A DNA stretch of 64,000 nt from Velocimicrobium porci (lineage in GTDB: Bacteria; Bacillota; Clostridia; Lachnospirales; Lachnospiraceae): assembly GCF_009696045.1 (NCBI RefSeq), contig NZ_VUMT01000001.1, positions 124,001-188,000 on the forward strand. The letters run 5' to 3'. The notes below the pieces were generated by a model that was not told the DNA's origin, did not search any database, and was given only the letters and a program-made list of their open reading frames with translations. Position numbers and translations under genes: made by a program. Shown in pieces: positions 24,503 to 33,676 of the stretch; within the stretch, counting starts at the first letter, position 1; each line of letters starts with the position of its first letter.

Positions 24503-25973
24503 GTCCAATCCCTCCTTTTAACTCTTTCTCCTGATAAAACGTCTTTGTCTGCTCAAATGAATATGCCGCCCGGATTATCGTGTGCTCATGGAAACAATTT
24601 CCTATCATCTGTACTCCGATTGGAAGCCCTTTCTTATCGATTCCACAAGGAAGACAAACCGCCGGCAAACCAGCCAGATTAACCGATACAGTATAAATGT
24701 CCCCAAGATACATTTTAATCGGATCGACCAGACTTTCAGAAAGCTTCGGTGCTGTCGTCGGTGCTGCAGGTGCTAAAATAATATCATACTTCGCAAATGC
24801 CTTATCAAATGCTTCTTTAATTAACGCCTTTGTTTTTAATGCCTTTAGATAATACGCATCATAATATCCGGAACTTAGTGCAAAAGAACCAAGCATAATT
24901 CTTCTTTTCACTTCGGATCCAAATCCTTCTGAACGGGTTTTTTTGTACATTTCATGCAGTCCTTCAAATTCTTTTGCACGATATCCATATTTTACTCCAT
25001 CAAACCTTGCAAGATTTGAACTTGCTTCTGCACATGCAATCACATAATAAGCCGGAATTGCATAATCAATTAAACTTAACTCAAACTCTTCTATTACAGC
25101 ACCTTTCTTTTCCAATTCCTTTGCTACATTAAGAACCTTTTCCCTTACTTCATCTTCTAATCCGTTCGCAAAATAATCTTTCGGAATTCCTACCTTCATT
25201 CCTTTTACATCATCCACTAACGCACTCGTAAAATCATAAGCATTTCTCTTAATACTGGTACTGTCTTTTCTGTCATAAGAAGCAATCATTTCTAAAATTG
25301 TCGCACAATCCGTTACATCTTTTCCAATTGGTCCGATTTGGTCTAAGGAAGAGGCATACGCAATCAGACCATATCTTGATACCGTTCCATAAGTTGGTTT
25401 CAATCCTGTCACTCCGCAAAAAGAACTCGGTTGACGGATAGAGCCTCCCGTATCAGAACCCAGAGAAAAAAAACATTCTTCTGCAGCTACTGCAGCACAT
25501 GAGCCACCGGAAGAACCTCCCGGGACATGTTCTTCATTCCATGGATTTTTTGTAGCTCCATAATAAGAAGTTTCTGTTGTACTTCCCATAGCAAATTCAT
25601 CCATATTTGTCTTTCCAATTACAATAGCTCCCTCTTTTATCAGATTTTCCACTGCAGTCGCTGTATAAGCAGGATAAAATCCCTGCAAAATCTTAGAAGA
25701 GCATGTCGTTTCCATTCCCTTTATACATAAATTGTCCTTAATCGCAACCGGAACACCTGCTAATGCTCCTGTCAACTTTCCACAATCAATCCCTTTTTGA
25801 ATAACTTCCGCATTTTTTAATGCTTCTTCCTTTTGAATGGAAACATAACAATTCAAGCTCTTTTCTCTTTGCTCTATCTGTTTAAAGCAAGCTTCTACTG
25901 CCTCTTTCACCGATACCTCATGACATTTTATTTTTTTTCCAAGTTCTACTGCTGTTTCTTTTATCAATTCCAT
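24492..25973 (-). CDS. gatA: Asp/Glu-tRNA(Asn/Gln) amidotransferase subunit A
   Basis: Amidase-signature subunit releasing ammonia from glutamine for GatB. 493 residues. The catalytic Lys lies in VPVAIKDNLC (about residue 79). The Gly/Ser-rich signature VPGGSSGGSCAAVAA and GSDTGGSIRQPSSFCG holds the cis-Ser and nucleophilic Ser. The start at 25973 follows GGAGGGG. It is the middle gene of gatC-gatA-gatB, 12 bp after gatC. The presence of GatCAB is consistent with the absence of a glutaminyl-tRNA synthetase, as is usual in Firmicutes. Confidence 0.95.
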   Translation of the reverse strand: MELIKETAVELGKKIKCHEVSVKEAVEACFKQIEQREKSLNCYVSIQKEEALKNAEVIQKGIDCGKLTGALAGVPVAIKDNLCIKGMETTCSSKILQGFYPAYTATAVENLIKEGAIVIGKTNMDEFAMGSTTETSYYGATKNPWNEEHVPGGSSGGSCAAVAAEECFFSLGSDTGGSIRQPSSFCGVTGLKPTYGTVSRYGLIAYASSLDQIGPIGKDVTDCATILEMIASYDRKDSTSIKRNAYDFTSALVDDVKGMKVGIPKDYFANGLEDEVREKVLNVAKELEKKGAVIEEFELSLIDYAIPAYYVIACAEASSNLARFDGVKYGYRAKEFEGLHEMYKKTRSEGFGSEVKRRIMLGSFALSSGYYDAYYLKALKTKALIKEAFDKAFAKYDIILAPAAPTTAPKLSESLVDPIKMYLGDIYTVSVNLAGLPAVCLPCGIDKKGLPIGVQMIGNCFHEHTIIRAAYSFEQTKTFYQEKELKGGIGHAV

Positions 25974-25985
25974 CTCTTCCCCTCC

Positions 25986-26279
25986 TTAATCAATCGTCTT
26001 TGGAACTTGAAAACATCCACTTTTTTTCTTCGGAGCATTTAATAAGATCGCATCTTTCTGATTCTCATTTTCCACTTTATCTTCCCGAAATACATTGGTA
26101 ACAGGGAAAATATGTGACATTGGTTCTACATTCCTTGTATCCAGTTCTTTTAATTTGTCAATATAAGAAAGCATCTGATTCATATCATTTTTTGCTTTTT
26201 CTTTTTCAAATTCTGATAGTTGTAATTTTGCAAGTATTCCAACATATTCAATCATTTCATCTGTTATTTTATCTGCCAT
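25986..26279 (-). CDS. gatC: Asp/Glu-tRNA(Asn/Gln) amidotransferase subunit C
   Basis: 97-residue GatC, the belt-like linker between GatA and Gat[20 protein letters not shown], then [12 protein letters not shown] and [10 protein letters not shown], follow the family pattern. First gene of the gat operon, starting at 26279 after AAGGAGAA. The terminator of the restriction-modification locus lies directly upstream, so the gat promoter must lie within about 30 bp of the start or transcription must read through. Confidence 0.92.
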   Translation of the reverse strand: MADKITDEMIEYVGILAKLQLSEFEKEKAKNDMNQMLSYIDKLKELDTRNVEPMSHIFPVTNVFREDKVENENQKDAILLNAPKKKSGCFQVPKTID

Positions 26280-26302
26280 TTTGATATTCTCCTTTTCCTA
26301 TT

Positions 26303-26340
26303 TTAAAAAAATCCCAAAGTAAGGAGTCCTTACTTCGGGA
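26303..26340 (-). terminator. Terminator of the methyltransferase gene
   Basis: TCCCGAAGTAAGGA / TCCTTACTTTGGGA stem (one mismatch) followed by TTTTTTT on the minus strand, 20 bp after the methyltransferase stop. Confidence 0.85.
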
Positions 26341-26359
26341 CGGGATTAGATTTATCACA

Positions 26360-27745
26360 TTACTCAGCATCAAATATTGTGTTTAATGTTTTTTCCATAT
26401 CTGCCACCAGATTAACTACTAATGCATTTCCCATCATAAATCGACGTTTTCGCAATGGCATTTCCACTGTTTTTCCCTTAACCAAACAATATTTTGTATG
26501 ATTTGTAGGAAATCCCTGAATCCGTTCCGTTTCCGTAGCTGTAAGCAATCTTACTCTTCCAGTCTTCTTATCTTTTACAATATGAGTTGTTCTACTAAAT
26601 CCACCTTCTGATGTCAGCATTGTACGTGCTGGTTTATCTTCCTGATCAATCATGGAAATGGCACCTTCTGAAAATACATATTCATGTCCTGTCGCACTTA
26701 TACGTAATAATTTTTTTGCGCCTTTCAGATACTGCCAGGTTTGCCTATCTTCTTTCGGAAGTCGTTGTTCCGTTTCATCACTATGTGTAACTGCTGGATC
26801 TGTATAGTATAATTTTTCTTCTGGAATAAAATACTGTTCCTCCACTTCTCCTGTCTCCATAACATCTCCAAGCGTTATCTGTTTCCCATGATAATCCGGT
26901 ATGGTTTTAATTGTATATATTATTCCATCTTTCATTATTCCAGAATTTTCAAATGCACATTTAAATGTGTCAGATACTTCTCCTACTTCTACAGGAAGTT
27001 CCTTAATATTCATCTTTGCAGATTCCGCTTTATTTACTGAGAATGTTTTTGCAAAAAATCCCTCTTTCAAAACTGCTTTTTCCATACATTTTATTTTTTT
27101 ATCTTTTTCCAATATATCCATATATCCAATTGTTTCTCGAATTCTCTTGGCATATTTCGTGTTATTTTTATAAGCAAAAATAAATGTTCGGCGTCGCCTC
27201 TGCTGGTATCCATATTCCGCAGCATTTATCACACGCCATTCCACTGTATAACCTTCATCTCGAAAACATGCAAGAATCACACCAAAATCCCTACCTCTTT
27301 GCTTAGCAGGCGATTTTAACAATCTATCAACATTTTCCAATAATACAAATGGTGGTTTCTTTGCTTCTAACGTTTCACGTATTGACCACCATAAAATTCC
27401 TTTTTTTCCCTCAAGTCCTTTAGACGTAGCTAACGAAGAAGCTACTGAGTAATCCTGGCACGGGAAACCGCCAACCAACAGGTTAAAATCAGGAATCGTT
27501 GTTTTATCCACATCCTCAATATTGTAATTCGTTTTATCTTCTCCATTATTGTCTAATCGTGTCCCAAATCGATATACATAACAGTCATGGGCGTACTGTG
27601 TCCTTTTCTCTGCTGGCTCCCACTGACTAAACCAAACCGTATCCCATTTTTCTTCTTTCCCATAATCTTCTACTGTTTTTATATTATTAAGTCCACATCT
27701 AAAACCACCCACTCCGGCAAACAATTCGCAAACTGTTTTCTTCAC
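26360..27745 (-). CDS. DNA (cytosine-5) methyltransferase of a type II restriction system
   Basis: 461 residues with a GTG start and AAGAGG upstream. Motif I is ELFAGVGGFRCGL. Motif IV, GGFPCQDYSVA, holds the catalytic Cys. Motif VI is LLENVDRLL, motif VIII EWRVINAAEYGYQQRRRR, and motifs IX/X are ...TATETERIQGFP and RFMMGNALVVNLVA near the end. The variable target region lies about residues 230-370. Two Sau3AI-family endonuclease genes lie upstream on the same strand, so the expected target is GATC with m5C. It has its own promoter, with a GATC-containing palindrome at the start site. Confidence 0.9.
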   Translation of the reverse strand: MKKTVCELFAGVGGFRCGLNNIKTVEDYGKEEKWDTVWFSQWEPAEKRTQYAHDCYVYRFGTRLDNNGEDKTNYNIEDVDKTTIPDFNLLVGGFPCQDYSVASSLATSKGLEGKKGILWWSIRETLEAKKPPFVLLENVDRLLKSPAKQRGRDFGVILACFRDEGYTVEWRVINAAEYGYQQRRRRTFIFAYKNNTKYAKRIRETIGYMDILEKDKKIKCMEKAVLKEGFFAKTFSVNKAESAKMNIKELPVEVGEVSDTFKCAFENSGIMKDGIIYTIKTIPDYHGKQITLGDVMETGEVEEQYFIPEEKLYYTDPAVTHSDETEQRLPKEDRQTWQYLKGAKKLLRISATGHEYVFSEGAISMIDQEDKPARTMLTSEGGFSRTTHIVKDKKTGRVRLLTATETERIQGFPTNHTKYCLVKGKTVEMPLRKRRFMMGNALVVNLVADMEKTLNTIFDAE

Positions 27746-27772
27746 TTTTTTTACCTCTTCTTTTTAGTATCG

Positions 27773-27784
27773 AACGATCGTTCT
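27773..27784. promoter_or_regulatory. GATC-containing palindrome at the methyltransferase start site
   Basis: GAACGATCGTTC, a perfect 12-bp palindrome, starts about 7 bp downstream of the -10 box and 28 bp before the GTG start. Its centre is GATC, the expected recognition sequence of the system. It could be a methylation-sensitive operator. Confidence 0.6.
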
Positions 27785-27790
27785 TAAATA

Positions 27791-27819
27791 TGATAACCTA
27801 TTTTTATTTTCTTGTAAAG
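27791..27819 (-). promoter_or_regulatory. Promoter of the methyltransferase gene
   Basis: Minus strand: TTTACA (27814-27819), 17-bp spacer, TATCAT (27791-27796), in the 89-bp gap after the endonuclease genes. It lets the methyltransferase be expressed separately from the nucleases. Confidence 0.65.
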
Positions 27820-27834
27820 ATTCTTTTCTATTTT

Positions 27835-29343
27835 TTAGTATGATTTTATGAAATTTTTAATCTGTTGTTTCATATATTTTTTGTTAAACCAAAAACACTG
27901 TTTTGTGATATATTTCCCTGTAGGTATCGGAACGTCTTTCAACTCCTTTGGAATTTCTTTAAGCGTAATAACCTCTGCAGGCTTTTTTAATCTCACCGAA
28001 TTACCATTTTCACAAAAATATTCACTTTCTCCAGCCTTATTTCGTACATGTGCTACTTTATTGAAGTCACTTTTCGGGAAATTATTTTCATATACAAATA
28101 TCAACTGTCCTTCTTTGTCATGCGATAATTTCTGCTGCAGTTTTATTCCATTCTTTATTACTTTTCTCGTTTCTTTCCAAACTTCTTTTACCTTATTTTC
28201 ATCTTTTTTAGGGATATACCATATCATAGCATTGTTTAAGACTTCTTTTCCAGCCGCGTTCTTAGAAAATATCACAAGCAAGAATTTTGAATCAACCATT
28301 TCATCATAAACAATAGACTCTGTCCAACTTTTTTCTTTCAATAATGCATCAAAATCAAACACTGAAAAGGACATATCCTGCGTTGGGGTTCCATTTTCAT
28401 CAATTGTAATCGTTCTTAATTTATAGTTCGCTTTTTGAAACTCATCCGTTTCTTCCAATTCACACTCACTGTTGTATATTTGCTTAATAATATCATTTTT
28501 ATCCCTATATCCATTACGATAATTAGAAAATTCTTTTTTCAGTGAGTCAACTGTTCTTCCCAAATATTTTTTCAAAATTTCAAGCAGAATATCATCAAAT
28601 TCTTTTTCTTTGGGCAATGCAATATCTGGCAAAATACAAAATATTTCCTCAGTGCTAATCATTCTTTCGTTAAATAATTTTGTCATATATGACTTCTTAA
28701 AAGAATACGCCCTTGGTTTTGCCTTCGGATATCTATCATCATATTTTACTTTTTCATCTCCTCCACTACCTTTTCTAGCAGGGCTCAAATACATGAAATC
28801 TCGTTCTGATAATTTATGTGCTTTTCCTTCTTTTACATATCGTGCAATTTTTTCCCAATCATGCTGGATAATCATCTGATCCCTTTCTGGTAATTTTTCC
28901 AACAAAATTTCATCTATTTTTTTTACACTAAAATCCTCGCGTTTCACACCTTTTATATACTGATAATACATAACAAGTAAATGATGATTTTTCGTCCAAA
29001 ATCTGCTTTTTTTATATTCATTCCAATTTTCATCTTTATAATTAATTTTCCCAAGTGATAATCTTTCTTTCGCTCTATATCCTCTGCTATTAATCAAAAA
29101 AGGAGTTACTTTCAATTCGATATCAGCCTCCTTAAAATCTGGTTCATCCTCTCTATTGCATGCATAGTTAAACCAGCCTTCTTCATATGACTGCCCGATA
29201 GCCCCCTTTCCATGTTTCTCCTCTAATCCATTTTCCTGCTGAAATTTTTTTGCTAATTCAAAAATTTTTTTGAAAGAATGTCCTATCGCTTCTTCCGCTC
29301 TTTGTCTTACTTCCTCTGAAGTTTTATATTCTCTATTACCCAT
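27835..29343 (-). CDS. Sau3AI-family type II restriction endonuclease (second of two)
   Basis: 502 residues. The ATG at 29343 is chosen because GAGG lies just upstream; the stop of the preceding gene is 2 bp away, so translation is coupled. The N-terminal MutH-like nuclease domain has GAIGQSYEEGWF and EPDFKEADIELKVTPF, which holds the D-x(n)-E-x-K catalytic core. GKAHKLSERDFMYLSP and KPRAYSFKKSYMT follow as in Sau3AI. A second MutH-like half (about residues 250-500) includes TQDMSFSVFDFDALL and KQCFWFNKKYMKQQI. It is paralogous to, but clearly diverged from, the neighbour at 29346-30776. Confidence 0.88.
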   Translation of the reverse strand: MGNREYKTSEEVRQRAEEAIGHSFKKIFELAKKFQQENGLEEKHGKGAIGQSYEEGWFNYACNREDEPDFKEADIELKVTPFLINSRGYRAKERLSLGKINYKDENWNEYKKSRFWTKNHHLLVMYYQYIKGVKREDFSVKKIDEILLEKLPERDQMIIQHDWEKIARYVKEGKAHKLSERDFMYLSPARKGSGGDEKVKYDDRYPKAKPRAYSFKKSYMTKLFNERMISTEEIFCILPDIALPKEKEFDDILLEILKKYLGRTVDSLKKEFSNYRNGYRDKNDIIKQIYNSECELEETDEFQKANYKLRTITIDENGTPTQDMSFSVFDFDALLKEKSWTESIVYDEMVDSKFLLVIFSKNAAGKEVLNNAMIWYIPKKDENKVKEVWKETRKVIKNGIKLQQKLSHDKEGQLIFVYENNFPKSDFNKVAHVRNKAGESEYFCENGNSVRLKKPAEVITLKEIPKELKDVPIPTGKYITKQCFWFNKKYMKQQIKNFIKSY

Positions 29344-29345
29344 TA

Positions 29346-30776
29346 TCAATCCTCAATAAAACTCTTATCTAACTGCGACAAAATATAACTATTATTCAAC
29401 CAAAAACACTGTTTCGGATACTGTCTCCCATCTGGAAGTTCATAAGTATCTTTTGCGTTTTGTGCATGCGGTCTTACATGGCATACTGGATTTTCTGATG
29501 CTTTCGGAAAATTATTATAATTCTTTCCATTCTTCTTTTCTATCTGAAGTCCTTCACGAATTACTTTCTGTGTCTTTTCCCAGACAACTTTTACATTACT
29601 TTCCAAGTCATCATATGGAATGTTCCAAAATTGACACCCCTTCAGCTTCAATTCATCCTGCTGGTCAAACTTATAAACTACAAATAAAAATCTTGTTTCC
29701 CGCAAGTAATTTCCAAACGTAGAATTTTCCCACTCTTCATCTACTAATTCCTTAAATTTAAAAGTCGGGAATGACATATTTTGTCTTATCTTTTTATTTT
29801 TTGCAATGCGTATAGTCTTAACTACCACATTTGCCTTTTCAAATTCTTCAGCATGATTTCCCTTTATCCCTAACATTCGATATGCTAACATTGCCTCCAG
29901 GTTTTTTGGTTTCTTTTGATACTCTATATGAAATGTGCTACATAACTCAGTAACTGTTTGATTACAATACATATCTATTTTATGTACAACATAGTCTTCA
30001 AAAGATTCTTCTGCATTTCCCCTAATAATTGGTTCATACGTATTTTTTCCTGGAATAATATAATTATTGAGAACATATGTCATGTATGAATTTTTAAATG
30101 CAAATGCCCGTGGCTTCGCTAATTCCTCACTAAACGGCTGTTTCCGTCTGTCTTTAGATGTTGCTGCCTTTGGTGCAGCTCCCAGATAGAGAGTATCTCC
30201 CTCAGATAATTCATGTGCTTTTCCGTTTCTGATTTTTTCAACAATAATTTCAAAATCATGTTTTATAATTTTTATGTCTTGTTCCGGAGGTGCAAACAGC
30301 TTCACATAACCAATACGATAATCCAAACGATTCTTTATCTCTTGTTGATACAAATAATACACCAATAAAATCAAACGAGCCTTTTGCCACATATGACTAT
30401 CTTCAAATGTTTCATTCACAACTGAAAAATAGTCAATCATTGTCAATATCAATCTCTCCTTGGCTACTAGAGTTCCATTTTTATTTTGTTTATATGGTGT
30501 TACTTTAAGCTCCACACCCGCTTTATCAAAGTCCGGTCTTGCATCATTATTCGCCTGATAATGAAAAAATCTTTCTTCTATCAGTTCTCCCAAACCGCCT
30601 TTTCGCTTTTTGTTTTCATGCTTCACTTCATAATCTGCTGTTTCTCTGACAACCATCGCTTTCGTGATATCGTCTTGCCTGCATATATCTGCAAACGTTT
30701 TTCCAATCAGATTTTTCGCATATGTTTCGATTGAAATAGGATCCGTTTCATCGTATTTATTTGAATAATTTTCCAT
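29346..30776 (-). CDS. Sau3AI-family type II restriction endonuclease (first of two)
   Basis: 476 residues, start at 30776 after GAGGAGAGG. GGLGELIEERFF and RPDFDKAGVELKVTPYK form the MutH-type catalytic core. GKAHELSEGDTLYLGAA and KPRAFAFKNSYMTYVL, and in the C-terminal half RQNMSFPTFKFKELVDEEW, NPVCHVRPH and PKQCFWLNNSYI, closely follow Sau3AI (489 residues), which cuts GATC as a two-domain pseudo-dimer. It heads the locus. Both catalytic motifs are intact in the two tandem nucleases. A transposase relic lies directly upstream, which suggests horizontal acquisition. Confidence 0.9.
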   Translation of the reverse strand: MENYSNKYDETDPISIETYAKNLIGKTFADICRQDDITKAMVVRETADYEVKHENKKRKGGLGELIEERFFHYQANNDARPDFDKAGVELKVTPYKQNKNGTLVAKERLILTMIDYFSVVNETFEDSHMWQKARLILLVYYLYQQEIKNRLDYRIGYVKLFAPPEQDIKIIKHDFEIIVEKIRNGKAHELSEGDTLYLGAAPKAATSKDRRKQPFSEELAKPRAFAFKNSYMTYVLNNYIIPGKNTYEPIIRGNAEESFEDYVVHKIDMYCNQTVTELCSTFHIEYQKKPKNLEAMLAYRMLGIKGNHAEEFEKANVVVKTIRIAKNKKIRQNMSFPTFKFKELVDEEWENSTFGNYLRETRFLFVVYKFDQQDELKLKGCQFWNIPYDDLESNVKVVWEKTQKVIREGLQIEKKNGKNYNNFPKASENPVCHVRPHAQNAKDTYELPDGRQYPKQCFWLNNSYILSQLDKSFIED

Positions 30777-30940
30777 TTACCTCTCCTCTTCATTCCTTTG
30801 AATATTACGCTCTATTTTCTTAACCCAATAATCTGGATTTTTCCTTTTTCTAATTTTGGTTTCAATATTTTCCAATCTTTACTATAAAAAATGCAGTTCT
30901 TTTATTAATATAATCCATTTCATTGTATCAAACTAACAGC

Positions 30941-31150
30941 TACTGTTCAATTCTTTTCCCTAAAAAGAAAAATTCCCCATCTCTTGATGAGGATACTTAC
31001 ACACAGTTTGCCTATGCATGTAAACAGTTCGGTGTATGGTTATCGTCCAGTAGTGTTTCACAGGTAAAAGGACGTATACAACACTTAAATCAGGCAATAC
31101 AGTCATGCCTGCCAATCGAATTAAGACTCGCAGGCATAACAACCATAAAT
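30941..31150 (+). pseudogene. Transposase fragment (ISNCY/IS1202-like integrase core)
   Basis: A plus-strand frame reads LDEDTYTQFAYACKQFGVW, then SSVSQVKGRIQHL and SCLPIELRLAGITTIN. It matches the end of the DDE core of ISNCY-type transposases, where the usual text is QAKGRVERLFQTLQSRLP. The catalytic Glu of GRxER is replaced (GRIQHL), and both ends are missing. It is a dead relic within the 440-bp gap (30777-31219) between the restriction locus and the DUF1002 gene. No terminal repeats were found. Confidence 0.7.
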
Positions 31151-31219
31151 ATCAAGCACAGCCTCAGAGACAATAACCGATATTATTATCATATACTTGA
31201 CAATGTTTTTTATTAATTT

Positions 31220-32143
31220 TTAGTTAAAAAGACTTCCAATAAAATCTACTACACTGCTGATAATATTATTGAAAAAATTGCTGATTTTGGCACCAAGACC
31301 ATCTGTATTAACTCCTAGATCAGCCAGTTTATCATATAGTTTCTTGGCCTGTTCTTTCATAGAATCTACGTCCAAATCCAAATCGGATACTTTTCCCATA
31401 AGCTTTGTAACCTGTTCAATCTGTTCATTCGATAAATCAAAGTTTAGTTCTTTCGCAGCTTCTACGATTGCATCTTTAATTTCTTCCGGTGTATCAAGAT
31501 TTTTCTCTGCAATGTTTTGCTTTACTAGTGCCATCAATTCTTCTACTTTATTGGAATCTCCTGTATTTTCTGCTATTTCACCTGTCAGTACAAGCTCATT
31601 TACCGCTGTGTCCATCGCTTCTTCACTAATCTCTTCACCCGTCATTACAGAATATGCTTCCATTGCACCGACAAGTGCTGCCGTACCTGTAATATTAAAA
31701 GGTCCTGCAACTACAACTCTTGCATTTTTAATACCGGCAGTAATTAATGCATTCGTATACATCCCTTGTGTACAATATGTAATATTATGGGTGTCCACCG
31801 TAATGCCAGTTCCATCTGCCTGCTTTTCAACTAAAACAGAAGACAAAGCACGAGAACCGATAACAGACGCATCCATATATTCTCCTAAATATTTCTTTTC
31901 ATCTGCATTTGTAACCTGAATTACATCATAATTTGCCAAATTAGTTTCCGAAACACCTAAAAGCTGATAAACCGTTGCCTTTTCACTAGCCTTTAAATCT
32001 GCTCCCAATGCTAAAAATGGTTTTTCCTCTCCTTCCACACCATCTGCCTTTGCTGAAATTGGCATAGCCGAAACTAAAAGCATTGCTGCCATACAAAGCA
32101 CGAACCACTTTTTATAATTTTTCTTCATTTTCCTTTTCATCAT
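31220..32143 (-). CDS. DUF1002 family secreted protein
   Basis: About 307 residues. A Lys-rich n-region, hydrophobic core FVLCMAAMLLVSAMP and SAKA-DG cleavage site give a signal peptide. The mature part has LGADLKASEKATVYQLLG, YLGEYMDASVIGSRALSSV and VVAGPFNITGTAALVGAMEAY, the DUF1002 pattern; function unknown. The helical C-terminus ends in an amphipathic segment. Start choice is uncertain: the ATG at 32143 has AAGG upstream; 32128 and 32233 are alternatives, and 32233 would overlap the MATE gene. It follows the MATE gene on the same strand and may be cotranscribed. Confidence 0.8.
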   Translation of the reverse strand: MMKRKMKKNYKKWFVLCMAAMLLVSAMPISAKADGVEGEEKPFLALGADLKASEKATVYQLLGVSETNLANYDVIQVTNADEKKYLGEYMDASVIGSRALSSVLVEKQADGTGITVDTHNITYCTQGMYTNALITAGIKNARVVVAGPFNITGTAALVGAMEAYSVMTGEEISEEAMDTAVNELVLTGEIAENTGDSNKVEELMALVKQNIAEKNLDTPEEIKDAIVEAAKELNFDLSNEQIEQVTKLMGKVSDLDLDVDSMKEQAKKLYDKLADLGVNTDGLGAKISNFFNNIISSVVDFIGSLFN

Positions 32144-32219
32144 TTTCTTCAACCTTCTTTTCCTTTCTTCCATGTTTCTTGTTACTCTAAATTTATCCTG
32201 TTTCTTATGTTTCTGATTT

Positions 32220-33590
32220 TCAATCTTCTTCAATATTTTTAATCTTTTGTAAATACAAATGGCGTAAAAACATCGTACTTAATACGACAGAAGCTATTTC
32301 CGCTAATGGAAATGACCACCAGACTTGATTTAGTCCAAAGCAGATTGCTAAAATATAAGCGGATGGCAAAATAACAACAATCTGTCTTACAACAGATATA
32401 ATCAAACTAAACATACCATTTCCAAATGCCTGAAATACAGCACTTAAAATAATACTATATCCTGCAAAGATAAAACAAATAGAAATAATACGAAGTGCAG
32501 GCACTCCAATTTCCATCATATGTTCCGAAGCATTAAACATCTGAAGAAGTGGTTCAGGTGCAACCTGAAATAGCACAAATCCAAGAAACATAATGACACA
32601 AGCGATAATAACGCTTAACTTAATTGTATCAATGATACGCTTTTTATTTCTCGCTCCATAATTGTATGCAAGAATCGGTATCATTCCATTATTAAGACCA
32701 AATACCGGCATAAATACAAAACTATTTAATTTGAAATAAATTCCAAAAACAGATACTGCCGTAGATGAAAACATTAATAAAATCTTATTATAACCATAAG
32801 TCATTACAGAACCAATAGCCATCATAATAATGGATGGAATACCAACTTTGTATATAATTTTAATAATTCTTCCACTTGGTCGAAATCCTCTCCATTTAAT
32901 TGTTATCTCCGGATTTCGTTTCATATTAAACCAATAAGCCAATATCATAGCTACAATTTGTCCCATAACAGTCGCTACCGCTGCACCGGCAACCCCCATC
33001 TTTGGGAAACCTAAAAGTCCAAAAATAAGGATTGGGTCAAAAACGATGTTAATAATGGCTCCAATTCCCTGTGTTATCATTGTATAGAAGGTGTTCCCTG
33101 TAGCTTGTAGCAGTCGTTCCAACGTAACTGCCCCAAAAATACCAATAGAAACAATCGTAATTACAGACATATACTGTGTTCCGTGAGAAATAATATCCAT
33201 GTTGTCTGTCTGCATTGAAAAATAGGTTCTTGCTCCAAATAACCCAAATAAAGCAAATAAAATAGAACTAAGCAATGCTAAAAATAATCCATTCATTGCT
33301 GCTTTGTTCGCTTCTTCATACTTTTTTTCACCAAGGCTTTTTGACAAAAAAGCATTAATACCAACGCCAGTACCGGAAGCAACTGCAATCATCAGATTTT
33401 GAATCGGAAATGCAAGGGAAACTGCCGTTAGGGCATCTTCGCTTATTCTTGCTACAAAGATACTATCTACCACATTATAAAAAGCCTGAACTAACATAGA
33501 AAGCATCATAGGCAAAGACATTGTAATCAATAGCTTAGGAACCGGCATTACTCCCATTTTATTTTCTTTTCTCTGTTGTAATTCTGCCAT
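32220..33590 (-). CDS. MATE family efflux transporter
   Basis: 456-residue inner-membrane drug/cation antiporter with 12 predicted membrane segments in two six-helix bundles. The N-terminal motif LLITMSLPMMLSMLVQAFYNVVDSIFVAR is the Firmicute DinF/MepA-like subgroup signature. FGLNNGMIPILAYNYGARNKKRI opens the second bundle. The start follows AGGAAGGA. It has a GTGACA/TATACT promoter and a leader with two clear hairpins, which could regulate expression. Substrate unknown. Confidence 0.9.
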   Translation of the reverse strand: MAELQQRKENKMGVMPVPKLLITMSLPMMLSMLVQAFYNVVDSIFVARISEDALTAVSLAFPIQNLMIAVASGTGVGINAFLSKSLGEKKYEEANKAAMNGLFLALLSSILFALFGLFGARTYFSMQTDNMDIISHGTQYMSVITIVSIGIFGAVTLERLLQATGNTFYTMITQGIGAIINIVFDPILIFGLLGFPKMGVAGAAVATVMGQIVAMILAYWFNMKRNPEITIKWRGFRPSGRIIKIIYKVGIPSIIMMAIGSVMTYGYNKILLMFSSTAVSVFGIYFKLNSFVFMPVFGLNNGMIPILAYNYGARNKKRIIDTIKLSVIIACVIMFLGFVLFQVAPEPLLQMFNASEHMMEIGVPALRIISICFIFAGYSIILSAVFQAFGNGMFSLIISVVRQIVVILPSAYILAICFGLNQVWWSFPLAEIASVVLSTMFLRHLYLQKIKNIEED

Positions 33591-33618
33591 AAAAATATTT
33601 CCTTCCTCTATCTTATTT

Positions 33619-33675
33619 CATAATGCTTTATTATGCCACAAAGCATTATGCCGGCGATACCATTCGCCCTCCGGC
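33619..33675 (-). promoter_or_regulatory. Two-hairpin leader of the MATE gene
   Basis: On the minus strand GCCGG-N16-CCGGC (33650-33675) is followed at once by CATAATGCTTT-N10-AAAGCATTATG (33619-33650, 11-bp perfect stem). Both lie between the promoter and the ribosome site. This could be an uncatalogued ligand- or protein-responsive leader; no known riboswitch class was recognised. Confidence 0.45.
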
Positions 33676-33676
33676 T

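Noticed and set aside
24107-24682. Plus-strand frame opposite gatB/gatA
   Set aside because: Antisense shadow of the conserved amidotransferase genes; no family match or start signals.
31269-31919. Long plus-strand open frame opposite the DUF1002 gene
   Set aside because: It is the mirror of the strongly supported minus-strand coding frame, with no ribosome site and a Ser/Ala-rich, low-information translation.
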